Below, piece after piece: positions 41,389 to 51,000 of a DNA stretch of 64,000 nucleotides. Every line of letters begins with the position of its first letter. Positions within the stretch are counted from its first letter, which is position 1. This stretch comes from Phytomonospora sp040655735. GTDB lineage: Bacteria; Actinomycetota; Actinomycetes; Mycobacteriales; Micromonosporaceae. The stretch is taken from positions 62,001 through 126,000 of the forward strand of contig NZ_JBFAKK010000012.1 in assembly GCF_040655735.1 (NCBI RefSeq), written 5' to 3'. A program made the translations under genes and the position numbers. Under the pieces are notes generated by a model. The model searched no databases, was not told the origin of the DNA, and saw nothing but the letters and a program-made list of their open reading frames with translations.

Positions 41389-43620
41389 TCAGCCCTGAGC
41401 GGCGTATCCACGCCGCCGCGTGAGAACGGCGGTGAACCGGCGCCGGATCCGTTCGGATGCCCCGGCGCAGACCAGTGCTCCGAGCGTCAGCAGTGCGGCG
41501 CCGAGTACGGCGAGTTCCCTGACCGGCGCCTCCACGCCCGTAGAGGGCAACATGCCGTTGTCCTCCCCGCCGCTGGAGGGCGGCGTGCCGTTCGCGTTGG
41601 GCGTCGCGGTGCCGGTCAGCGGCACATCGACAGTGTGTTGGAGAGGGCTGTCGCTGGTGACGCGCAAGATCGCGTCGAAGCTTCCGGCTGCTCCGGGCGC
41701 GAACGTCAGTGTCACGGTGATCGAGCCGCCCGGCGGGATCACCAGTGGTGTGCCGGGTTTCCCGGTGATCGCGAAGACCGATCCGGAGACGATCTCGATC
41801 GCCGACACGGTCAGGTCCCCGGCTCCGATGTTGGAGATCCGCACGGTCTTGTCGCGGCCGTCGCCGACGGTCAGTTCGCCGAAGTCGACCGCCGCGGGCT
41901 GAACGAGGATCCGAGGCAGCGGGACGGCTTCGTAGGCGCCGGCGTCGCAGCGCGGGCCTTGCGGCCTGCTGACTCCGCGCTGGTCGGTGTCGGGACATGG
42001 AGCCTCGGTCAGCACGCTGTCTCGCGCGACACTGCCGGCGAGCAGAGGGTGTGTGAGCGTTGGAGCACCGTTGTCGGACAAGCCGCCCAGACCAAGACGC
42101 GCGGCGGTGACGGCCTCGAAGCCGAGGCATGTCCCGTCATCGGCGAAGTTCGCGCCACTCGCGTCGAGGCCTCCCGGCCCCCCGCAGTTGGCCGCGCGCG
42201 CCGAGCCGCTGACGATGCTGTCCTCCACGGACGTGACGGCACCGGCGGCCGTGTGGATCCCCGAGCCGGAGTTCGCGGTGATGGTGGTGTGGGTCAGCGA
42301 CGCCGTTCCGTCGACGAAGAGGCCGCCGCCGAGCGTGCCGGCCCGGTTGCCCGAGACGGTGCTGTTGAGCGTCGTCGTCTCGGATGCCGCGTCGATGGCG
42401 GCGATGCCGCCTCCGGAGGCGCGCGCCTCATTGTGCGACACCGTGGTCATGGTGACGGTGGTGGTGCCTCCGGCGTCGGCGATGCCGCCGCCGGACTCGG
42501 CGGTGTTCCCGTCCACCGTGCTGCGAATGAAGGACGCGGTCCCGGTGTTGTGGACGCCACCGCCGTCGCCATCGGCGTCGTTGTCACGGAGGGTGGAGTC
42601 GGACGTCTCCAGCGCGCCGCCGTTGCGGATGCCGCCGCCGACGGTCGCGGTGTTCCGGCTGATCTCAAGCTCGCTCAGGGTCAGCTCGGCGAAGTTGGCG
42701 AGGCCGCCCCCGGTGCTGTCGGAGTGGTTGCGCACGACTTCGGCGTCGCGCACCTCGGCGACGCCGAGGTTGTAGAGGCCGCCCCCGGACACACCGGCGG
42801 GGGCGCCGCCCCCGGCACTCGCGGCGTTGTCGTGAACCTTGACGGCGGTCATCGTCAGGGTGGCGACGCCGGCGCTGTTGCCGTCGTTGACGATTCCGCC
42901 CCCGAGGCGCGCCGTGTTGCCGGTGATCGTGCTTTCGGCGATCGTCATGATGCCGTCGGGGTTGTCGTTGACCAGGCCGCCTCCGCCGATGTTGGCGGTG
43001 TTCTCGCTGACGGTGCTGTCGGTCAGCGTGGCCGTCGCGCCACCGTGGTTGTTGATGCCCCCGCCGCTGGTCCCCGCTGAGTTGCCCGAGACGGTGCTGT
43101 CGGTGACCGTCAAGGTGCCGGTGTTCTGGATGCCGCCGCCGACGGACGTGGCGGTGTTGCCGTCGATGACGCCGTCGGAAAGGCGGACCGTGCCGGCGTT
43201 CAAGATCCCGCCGCCCGCTCCGGTGGCGGCTCCGCCGGTGAGGGTCAGCCCGGACAGGTCCATCGTGCCCGCCGCCCGAACGTCGAAGACGCGGGAAGTG
43301 CCACCGCCGCTGACGGTCAGGAGGTCCGGCCCGGGCCCGGTGACGGACACGGTCCGGTCGACGACCAGCGTGCTCTCGATGGCGATGGTCTGGCCGTTGA
43401 GGGCGGCGGCGAAACCGATCGAGTCGCACGCGGCGTCGGCCAGTAGTTCGCGCAGGCTCCCGGCGCCGTCGTCGGCGGTGTTGCTCACCGTGCACGCCGC
43501 TTCCCTCGGGTCGGGCGGTGCGGAGAACGCCGGAGTGGCCGGGCCGAGGACGACGGTCGCGAGCACGAGGGTCGCGGAGACGGCGGGGACCGTTGTCAGG
43601 GCAGGTCGGAATATGCGCAC
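41389..43620 (-). CDS. LPSTG-anchored secreted parallel beta-helix protein
   Basis: The 743-residue protein has a signal peptide (to about residue 34). A CSLP/PMP-like opening follows (CTVSNTADDGAGSLREL). About fifteen beta-helix coils of the form GGGIxNxGTxxLxxSTVxGNTA run from about 95 to 480. An Ig-like ASH/choice-of-anchor domain follows (VDFGELTVGD ... VTLTFAPGAAGSFDA). The end is a sortase signal: LPSTG, one hydrophobic helix and an RRR tail. It should be covalently linked to the cell wall. GTG at 43620 has GAGGGAG upstream. No sortase gene is in the window. The function is probably surface binding or adhesion. Confidence 0.88.
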   Translation of the reverse strand: MRIFRPALTTVPAVSATLVLATVVLGPATPAFSAPPDPREAACTVSNTADDGAGSLRELLADAACDSIGFAAALNGQTIAIESTLVVDRTVSVTGPGPDLLTVSGGGTSRVFDVRAAGTMDLSGLTLTGGAATGAGGGILNAGTVRLSDGVIDGNTATSVGGGIQNTGTLTVTDSTVSGNSAGTSGGGINNHGGATATLTDSTVSENTANIGGGGLVNDNPDGIMTIAESTITGNTARLGGGIVNDGNSAGVATLTMTAVKVHDNAASAGGGAPAGVSGGGLYNLGVAEVRDAEVVRNHSDSTGGGLANFAELTLSELEISRNTATVGGGIRNGGALETSDSTLRDNDADGDGGGVHNTGTASFIRSTVDGNTAESGGGIADAGGTTTVTMTTVSHNEARASGGGIAAIDAASETTTLNSTVSGNRAGTLGGGLFVDGTASLTHTTITANSGSGIHTAAGAVTSVEDSIVSGSARAANCGGPGGLDASGANFADDGTCLGFEAVTAARLGLGGLSDNGAPTLTHPLLAGSVARDSVLTEAPCPDTDQRGVSRPQGPRCDAGAYEAVPLPRILVQPAAVDFGELTVGDGRDKTVRISNIGAGDLTVSAIEIVSGSVFAITGKPGTPLVIPPGGSITVTLTFAPGAAGSFDAILRVTSDSPLQHTVDVPLTGTATPNANGTPPSSGGEDNGMLPSTGVEAPVRELAVLGAALLTLGALVCAGASERIRRRFTAVLTRRRGYAAQG

Positions 43621-43817
43621 GAGTACTCCCTCAACGAAATGCAAGCCCACCATAGCGGTGCGAATAGGATTTTTCGCTCATATCGTGGCTATGGTGTGCG
43701 AGCTTTCCGTGCACCGCGCGGGCGCGCCGTGACACCCGTGCGGGTTGCCGCCGTCCTTTGTGTTCGGCTCACGCGGGCGGCGTTCGCGGCGGTATCAGCG
43801 CCGACCGGGATGCCGGC

Positions 43818-44627
43818 CTAGCGCGGGCCCCGGTCCGCGATCAGCTCGATCAGCCGCGCGTGGGTCGCGGCGTCGGCGGCCGCGAGGACCCCGCGGCCGC
43901 CCTCCCCGAGCGGGGCGCCGTCGATGCCGGTGACGACGCAGCCGGCCGCCCGGCACAGCGCGATGCCGGCGGCGAAGTGGACGCTGCCGGTCAGGTCGCC
44001 GCCGTCGGTGACGTAGGCGGCGCGCTTGCCGGCCGCAACCCAGGCCAGCGCGAGCGTCGTCGAGACCACGCGCGGGCGGAACTCCGCGACGAAGCCGGGG
44101 TGCGCGAGCAGGTCGACCGCCCGCAGGCCGGGTGCGCTGGGAAACGGCGGGTCGAGGTTGAGGTCCACCAGGGTCGTCGCCGAGGTCGGCGACAGCGGCG
44201 CGTCGACCCCGTCGCGGCGGACGATCGCCGTGACCCCGTCGGTGCCGAAGACCTCGCCGCTGAACGGGTCGGCAACGGCCGCCGCGCCTCCGGCCAGGGC
44301 CACGTTCACGGCGGCGAGCATGTTGCCGACGGCGTAGTTCAACGTCCCGCACAGGGGATCGACGAGCCACCGCCGCGTCGAGTCGGCCGCTCCGCGCCGC
44401 CCGCTCTCCTCGCCCAGGACGGAGTCCTGCGGCCGCGAGGCGGACAGGACGGCGAGGATCGCCTCCTCGGCGGCGATGTCGGCCTCCGTGGCGAAGTCGC
44501 CGGCGCCCTTGTCGACGCGGCCCAGGCTTCGGCCGTACAGGGCGCGGACGACGTCGGCCCCCGCGCTCACGGCGGTCATCGCGACCTGGAGGTCGGTGGG
44601 TTCGGGGTTCGCCGCTGCGTCGCTCAT
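43818..44627 (-). CDS. Inositol-monophosphatase-like protein with altered metal ligands
   Basis: The 269-residue protein has the IMPase/FBPase fold markers: DFATEADIAAEEAI, LGEESG (72-76) and WLVDPLCGTLNYAV. The usual DPxDGT motif has Cys93 in place of the second metal-binding Asp. The later WDxAAG motif reads VHFAAG, with His217 at the catalytic Asp. Either this is an inactive or retasked phosphatase, or a subfamily with different metal use. A TAGGCT hexamer 7 nt before the ATG indicates a leaderless start. It shares the 14-mer ACAAGCCCTAGGCT with the Hsp70-like gene's promoter. Confidence 0.82.
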   Translation of the reverse strand: MSDAAANPEPTDLQVAMTAVSAGADVVRALYGRSLGRVDKGAGDFATEADIAAEEAILAVLSASRPQDSVLGEESGRRGAADSTRRWLVDPLCGTLNYAVGNMLAAVNVALAGGAAAVADPFSGEVFGTDGVTAIVRRDGVDAPLSPTSATTLVDLNLDPPFPSAPGLRAVDLLAHPGFVAEFRPRVVSTTLALAWVAAGKRAAYVTDGGDLTGSVHFAAGIALCRAAGCVVTGIDGAPLGEGGRGVLAAADAATHARLIELIADRGPR

Positions 44628-44920
44628 GGGCGTGAGCCTAGGGCTTGTCCCGATCGCCTCTCCCACAAGGCATCGGTCGTCAATGCCTCGGTTCGGCGAC
44701 CATTCCCGTCGCTTTGGCGGTCTCGAAGGAGAAGAACCGTAAACGTTCCCGTCGGAGAGATCCCCCTCACAGAAACCGCTCCGAGCACCCGTTCTGACCG
44801 TACGGATGACCCCCAATCGCCGCAAAATCCAGCGATCACAGGCTATTCCGCGTTGACCTTGGCTTGACTCGACGCAGTATCTTGCGATTACACATGAACG
44901 GGGAGAGCGAGAAAGCGCGA

Positions 44921-45550
44921 ATGAGTGAGTTCGTCCATGCGAGTCTGGCTTTTCCGGCCGTGCTCTTCACCTTCGCGCTGATCGTCGTCATCGGTTTTTG
45001 GGTCCTGACCCTCTTCGGCGGCGCCGATCCCGACATCCTCGACACCGACGGCGGTGCCGAGATCGGCGAGTCGGGCGGCGGCTTCCTCTCGGTCTTCGGG
45101 CTCGGTCACGTGCCCGCGACGGTCGTGCTGTCGCTGCTGATCACGTTCTCCTGGTTCCTCAGCCTCGCCGGGACGGTGCTCTTGGACGGTCTCGGCCTGC
45201 CCGGTCTCGTGTACGCACTGCTCGCCCTCGGTGTCCTGCTGGTCGCCGTGGTGCTCGCCTGGGCCGCCACCCGGGCACTGATCTCCCCGCTGCGGCGGGT
45301 ATTCGCGCCCGAGGTGCCCGCCTCGCGCGCCGATTTCGTCGGCCGGGTCTGCGTGATCCGCACCGGCAGCGTGACGCACGACTTCGGCCAGGCCGAGGTG
45401 ACCGCCGACGACGGTTCGACGGCGATCGTGCAGGTTCGCGTCCCCGTGGAAATAGCGCACGATCCGGAGGATTTCCGGTCCGGGCGCACGGCCCTGATCT
45501 TCGACTACGACGCGATCGGCGAGGTCTTCCTCGTCGCACCGCCGCCCTAG
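44921..45550 (+). CDS. YqiJ-like (DUF1449) membrane protein with OB-fold tail
   Basis: The 209-residue protein has three membrane helices (about 6-31, 70-95, 100-125) and a C-terminal beta domain (FVGRVCVIRTGSVTHDFGQA, then VQVRVP, ALIFDYD) like NfeD/YqiJ OB-folds. In Escherichia coli yqiJ sits directly before the flotillin yqiK, the same order as here. NfeD/YqiJ proteins help flotillins organise membrane patches. ATG at 44921 is preferred (GAGAAAG upstream); an ATG at 44894 is an alternative. Confidence 0.85.
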   Translation: MSEFVHASLAFPAVLFTFALIVVIGFWVLTLFGGADPDILDTDGGAEIGESGGGFLSVFGLGHVPATVVLSLLITFSWFLSLAGTVLLDGLGLPGLVYALLALGVLLVAVVLAWAATRALISPLRRVFAPEVPASRADFVGRVCVIRTGSVTHDFGQAEVTADDGSTAIVQVRVPVEIAHDPEDFRSGRTALIFDYDAIGEVFLVAPPP

Positions 45551-45627
45551 AACCACATCTCCTTTTACTTCTCGCCCGTTCTCGCCCCCGAGCCCTCGAC
45601 CGAGGGGTCTGCTGAGGTTCTCTTTAG

Positions 45628-47703
45628 ATGGATGCGATCTCCACCGGACTCGGCGTCGTCATCGCCGTCGTGCTCCTCGTCCTCATCGTGCTGATCTTCA
45701 TGATCACCCGCCTGTTCAAGAAGGTCGAACAGGGCAAGGCGCTGATCATCTCGAAGGTGCGGAAGGTGGACGTGACCTTCACCGGCGCCGTCGTGCTCCC
45801 GGTCCTGCACAAGGCCGAGCTGATGGACATCTCGGTGAAGACGATCGAGATCAAGCGCACCGGCAACGAGGGCCTGATCTGCCAGGACAACATCCGCGCC
45901 GACATCCGCATCTCCTTCTTCGTGCGGGTCAACAAGACCAGCGAGGACGTCGTCAAGGTCGCCCAGGCCATCGGCACGGCCCGTGCCAGCGACGAGCACA
46001 CCCTCCAGGAGCTGTTCAACGCGAAGTTCTCCGAGGCGCTCAAGACCGTCGGCAAGCAGCTCGACTTCGTCGACCTGTACACCAAGCGCGACGAGTTCCG
46101 CGACCAGATCATCCGCGTCATCGGCACCGACCTCAACGGTTACAGCCTCGAAGACGCCGCCATCGACTACCTGGAGCAGACCCCGCTCACGCAGCTCGAC
46201 CCGGCCAACATCCTCGACGCGCAGGGCATCCGCAAGATCACCGAGCTGACCGCGATCGAGGCCGTGCGCACCAACGACTACCGCCGCAACGAGGAGAAGG
46301 AGATCAAGCGCCAGGACGTCGACGCGCGCGAGGCCATCCTGGAACTCGAGCGGCGCCAGTCCGAGGCCGAGATCAAGCAGCAGCGCGAGATCGAGACGAT
46401 GCGCTCCCGCGAGCAGGCCGAGATCGAGAAGGTCGCCGCCGAGGAGCGGCTGAAGTCGCGCACCGCCGACATCCGCACCGACGAGGCCCTGGGCATCCAG
46501 CGGGAGAACCAGGCGCGCGAGATCGCCGTCGCCGAGAAGAACCGCGAGCGCGTGATCGCCATCGAGACCGAGCGCATCGAGAAGGACCGGATGCTGGAGG
46601 TCGTGGCCCGCGAGCGCGAGATCGAGCTGTCCACGATCTCGAAGGACAAAGAGGTCGAGGGCGAGAAGCGGCTCATCGCCGAGGTCGTCCGCGAGCGCAT
46701 CGCCGTGGAGAAGACCGTCGCCGAGCAGGAGGAGAACATCAAGCGCCTCCGGGTCGTCGAGGAGGCCGAGCGCAACCGGCAGGCGCTGATCATCCACGCC
46801 GAGGCCGAGGCGCAGGAGGGCCTGGTCAAGGACATCAAGGCCGCCGAGGCGGCCGAGGCGGCCTCGAAGCACAAGGCGCGGGAGAACCTGATCCTGGCCG
46901 AGTCGCGGCAGCAGGCCGCCGAGCTGGAGGCGCGGGCGAAGATCCGCCTCGCCGAGGGCACGCAGGCCGAGGCGGCCGCCGCCGGTCTCGCCGAGGTCCA
47001 GGTCCGCGAGCAGGAGGCCGACGTCATCGAGAAGGCCGGCCTGGCCGAAGCCGCCGCCGAGGCCGCGAAGGGCAAGGCCGCCGCCGAGGTGCTGGCGCAG
47101 ACCGGTGCCGCCGAGGCGTCGGCGGTCGAGGCGCGTGGCCGCGCCGAGGCGTCCGCGCTGCGCGAGAAGCTGCGCGGAGAGGCCGAGGGCCTCACCGAGA
47201 AGGCCGCGGCGATGGCCGCCCTCGACGAGGCCTCGCGCGGGCACGAGGAGTTCCGGCTGCGGCTGGAGGCCGAGAAGGACGTGCGGCTGGCCGGCATCAA
47301 CGTCAACCGCGACGTCGCCGAGGCGCAGGCCAAGGTCCTGGCCGCGGGGCTGGAGAAGGCCGACATCAACATCGTCGGCGGTGACGGTGCGTTCTTCGAG
47401 CGGGTCACCGGCGCGATCGGGATGGGCAAGGCCGTCGACGGGTTCGTGCGGCAGTCGGACGTCGTGTCGACGCTGGCGCAGCCGTGGCTGGACGGCAGCT
47501 CCGACTTCACCGAGGACATCACCCGGATCCTCGGCTCGGTGTCGAGCGAGGACATCAAGAACCTGACCATCTCGGCGCTGCTGGCGAAGCTGATCAGCAG
47601 CGGCGGCCCGCACACCGACAAGCTCACCGAGCTGCTGGGCGTCGCGCGGCAGATGGGTCTCGCCGACGCGCCCGTCGCGGCGCTGGCTGCGTCGAGGCAG
47701 TAG
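45628..47703 (+). CDS. Flotillin (YqiK-like SPFH protein)
   Basis: The 691-residue protein has an N-terminal membrane helix (9-30), an SPFH/band-7 domain (about 35-190, with VDISVKTIEIKRTG and IRISFFVRVN), and a very long charged coiled coil rich in E, K, R and A (about 200-560). A C-terminal domain (560-691) follows, resembling that of YqiK. Flotillins assemble into large oligomers on the inner face of the membrane. It follows the YqiJ-like gene by 77 bp and precedes the giant ATPase gene. ATG has a weak Shine-Dalgarno (AGGTTC). Confidence 0.95.
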   Translation: MDAISTGLGVVIAVVLLVLIVLIFMITRLFKKVEQGKALIISKVRKVDVTFTGAVVLPVLHKAELMDISVKTIEIKRTGNEGLICQDNIRADIRISFFVRVNKTSEDVVKVAQAIGTARASDEHTLQELFNAKFSEALKTVGKQLDFVDLYTKRDEFRDQIIRVIGTDLNGYSLEDAAIDYLEQTPLTQLDPANILDAQGIRKITELTAIEAVRTNDYRRNEEKEIKRQDVDAREAILELERRQSEAEIKQQREIETMRSREQAEIEKVAAEERLKSRTADIRTDEALGIQRENQAREIAVAEKNRERVIAIETERIEKDRMLEVVAREREIELSTISKDKEVEGEKRLIAEVVRERIAVEKTVAEQEENIKRLRVVEEAERNRQALIIHAEAEAQEGLVKDIKAAEAAEAASKHKARENLILAESRQQAAELEARAKIRLAEGTQAEAAAAGLAEVQVREQEADVIEKAGLAEAAAEAAKGKAAAEVLAQTGAAEASAVEARGRAEASALREKLRGEAEGLTEKAAAMAALDEASRGHEEFRLRLEAEKDVRLAGINVNRDVAEAQAKVLAAGLEKADINIVGGDGAFFERVTGAIGMGKAVDGFVRQSDVVSTLAQPWLDGSSDFTEDITRILGSVSSEDIKNLTISALLAKLISSGGPHTDKLTELLGVARQMGLADAPVAALAASRQ

Positions 47704-48059
47704 CCGACGGCGGCCGGGCTCTCGGGTCCGGCCGCCTCACCCGCCGGGGCGGGGTGGGTTGCCACCTCGTCTCGACGCGAGGGGCCGCCCATGCCGCCTC
47801 CCACTTCTGACGGTAGAGGACCGCCAGGCGTGGGTGGCGAACGTGAGCGGCTCTCCCTGTGGACAGGCCGCCGGTTGTGGATAACCCGCACGCCACGAGC
47901 CGCCCCGCCACGCTCGGATCGATACCGCGGGGCCTCCCGGCCTCCTCCCTACGTTCGACGGTAGACCGCCGCCACGCCCGGGTGGCGAACCCGAAAGCCT
48001 TTCCCTGTGGACAACCCCCCGGTTGTGGACAACCTGCCCGCCCGAGCGAGGAGCCCTCG
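47704..48059. repeat. Imperfect 148-bp tandem duplication with four DnaA-box-like sites
   Basis: The gap before the giant ATPase gene contains two ungapped similar copies, about 47777-47895 and 47925-48043, offset by exactly 148 bp. Each has GACGGTAG, GGGTGGCGAAC and two box-like sites 18 bp apart. Copy 1 has TGTGGACAG (47858) and TGTGGATAA (47876). Copy 2 has TGTGGACAA (48006) and TGTGGACAA (48024). On the other strand three of these read TTATCCACA or TTGTCCACA, the DnaA-box consensus of E. coli and streptomycetes. A GAGGAG ribosome binding site ends the region. No gene seen. Confidence 0.85.
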
Positions 48060-51000
48060 ATGACCGACCCGAAGACCCCCGCCGAGACGACCGACGCCGA
48101 GTCCACGGCCGACCGCCTCGACGCCGGCACCTACGAAGTCCTCCGCGCCCGCCTCGCCGAGCAGGCCGCCAACCTCGCCCGCCGCGCCGAGGAGCTCAAC
48201 GCCCAGCGCCTCGACGTCTTCGGCGGCACCGAGCTCAGCCTCCTCGGCACCGAGCGCATCCGCACGCAGAACAACTGCGTGCCCCGCGACATCGTCCAGG
48301 TCGGCGGCCGGATGCTGTTCGGCTACAACGTCTTCATCGGCCTGCGCCCCGAGACGACCGTCGACGACGTCTTCTCGCTGCACCGCTTCGAACGCGACGG
48401 CGACGCGTTCACCTTCGCGCCCGCCGAGGGGACCGAACTGCCCGGCCTGATCGCCGACCCGCAGTTCCAGCGCGACTTCGCCGAGATGTACCGCTACTAC
48501 CGGCAGACGCACCTGACCATGCTGCGCCGCGTCGAGGGCCGCCTGCTCGCGGTCTTCCAGATCGGTGAGAAGCTCGCCGACCTGCGCGTGCTGCGCTGGA
48601 CCGTCGCCGCCGACGGCTCGGTGTCCTATCTGGACAACCGCGGCGACCGCGACCACGTCTTCCCCGCCTCGCACGACTTCGAGTGGACCGAGACGACCCG
48701 CGACGACCACGTCCTGGGCCGCTTCCCGCACATCTCGATCGGCGGCGAGGTCTTCGTCGAGACCGTCAACGGCGACCTCACCATCAAGGTCGAGAACAAC
48801 ACCGAGTCCGGCGAGGGCATCTACACCGAACCGGTCGTCGAGCCGCTCCAGAGCCTCGCCGACGCCGAGGTCGCCTACGCCCGCATCGGCGCCCTCATCC
48901 TCCTGCGCATCCGGCCCTACAACGAACCGGCCGTGCGCTACCTGGTCTTCAACACCCGCACCAAGACCGTGCACCGCCTCGACGGCATCGGCCAGTCCTG
49001 CCGCACCCTCCCCGAGGACCAGGGGATCATCTTCCCCGGCGGCTACTACCTCGCCACCGGCGTCGCCAAGACCTTCGACACCGACGCCGCCGACCTGGAG
49101 TTCGAGCGCGTCCTGCGCTCGCCCAACGGCGAGGACGTCCTCTACGTCTTCCACGAGCGCGCCGAGGGCCGCACGCTCCTGCTGCCCTACAACGTGATCC
49201 GCAAGGAGGTCGCCAGCCCGCTGACCTGCCACGGGTACTCGCTGTTCGACGACGGCACGATGGTCGCCTTCCGCGCCAACAACGAGGAACCCTCGCGGGT
49301 CCACCCGATGCAGGTGTGGCAGACGCCCTTCGTCTCCGACACCTACGCCGCCGCGCAGCCCATCGGAACCGGTCCGCTGGAACGGATCGGCAACGCCGAA
49401 CTGGTGCGCGGGGTCTCCGACTGCCTGTCGGTCGCGCGGATGGTCGGCGAGATGGCGCCCTCGATCGAGGTCTACGAGGCCCTGATCGCCGCCTGTGTCC
49501 GGGCCACCGACAGCTACCACTGGCTCGGCGACGAGGCCCTCGGCGGCCTGCGCGAACCCCTCGAAGGAGTGCGCGCCACCGCCGAGCAGGTCCTCGACGA
49601 GTACGAGACGGTCCGCGAACTCACCGCCCAGTCGGCCGAGGCCGTCGAGAAGGCCGCGGGCGAGACGGCGGCGATGATCCGCCGCTCCAGCGGCGAGGCG
49701 CCCAAGACCGCCGGCGCCTGGGTCTCCCAGCTCGCCGAACTGCGCGGCGCGCAAGGACACCTGATCACCTTGCGGGACATGCGGTACGTCGACCTCGGAC
49801 GGCTGTCCACACTCGACGACGCCGTCGCCGGCGAGCTGACCTCGGCCGCCGGGCGGGCCGTCGACTTCCTCAAGGGCGCCGACGCCTTCACCGGATACCA
49901 CGAGTCGATCGACCGGCTCACCGCCGAGGCCGAGGCCATCGGCTCGGTCGCGCAGGCCAAGCCGCTCACCGAGCGCCTCGCCGAGCAGACCGCCGGCCTC
50001 GAAGTCCTCACCGAGGTCGTGTCCACACTCGACATCGCCGACGCCACCGTGCGAACCGGCATCCTGGAACGGATCGGGGAGGTGCTGGCCGGCGTCAACC
50101 GCGCCCGCGCGACCCTCGACGCCCGCCGCCGCGAACTCCTCTCCGCCGAGGGTCGCGCCGAGTTCGCCGCCGAGTTCGCCCTGCTCGGACAGGCCGTCAC
50201 CGGGGCCCTGGCCGCCGCCGGCACGCCCGAGGCCTGCGACGAACAGCTCGGCCGACTCATGCTCCAGCTGGAGAACCTGGAGTCGCGCTTCGGCGAGTTC
50301 GACGACTTCCTCGGCGAGCTGGGCGCCAAGCGCACCGACGTCTACGAGGCCTTCTCCTCGCGCAAGCAGACGCTGCTCGACGAGCGGGCCCGCCGGGCCG
50401 AGCGCCTCGCCGACTCCGCCGCGCGCATCCTCGACAGCGTCAACCGGCGTGTGTCCACACTGGACTCGCTGGACGCGGTCAACACCTACTTCGCCACCGA
50501 CCCGATGGTCGCCAAGCTCCGCTCGGTCGCCGAGGACCTGCGCGCCCTGGGCGACCAGGTCCGCGCCGAGGAACTGGTCGGGCGCATCAAGGCCGCCCGC
50601 CAGGAGGCCGGGCGTTCGCTGCGCGACCGCCAGGACCTCTACGACGGCGGCGGCGAGACGATCCGCTTCGGGCAGCACCGCCTGCCGGTCAACACCCAGC
50701 CCCTCGACTTGACCCTGGTGCCCCAGGACGGCGAGCTCGCCTTCTCGCTGACGGGCACCGACTACCGCAGTGTCGTCACGGATCCGGCCTTCGCCGAGAC
50801 GCGGGCGTACTGGGACCAGCTGCTGGTGTCGGAGACCGCGGAGGTCTACCGGGCCGAGTACCTGGCATCGTCGATCCTCGCCGACGCGCTGAACGCCGGG
50901 ACCCTCCTGGCGCTGCACGAGGCGGCCGTCGGCGACGGGCTGCCCGAGACGGTCCGCGCGGCCGCCGAGTCCCGCTACGACGAGGGCTACGAGCGCGGTG

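Noticed and set aside
42200..43300. Repeated DNA words in the beta-helix gene
   Set aside because: They follow the protein coil repeat in one intact reading frame and need no other explanation.
47777..48043. Chromosomal replication origin
   Set aside because: Four DnaA-like boxes are too few and the usual neighbours (dnaA, dnaN, rpmH, gyrB) are missing; a regulatory role is more likely.
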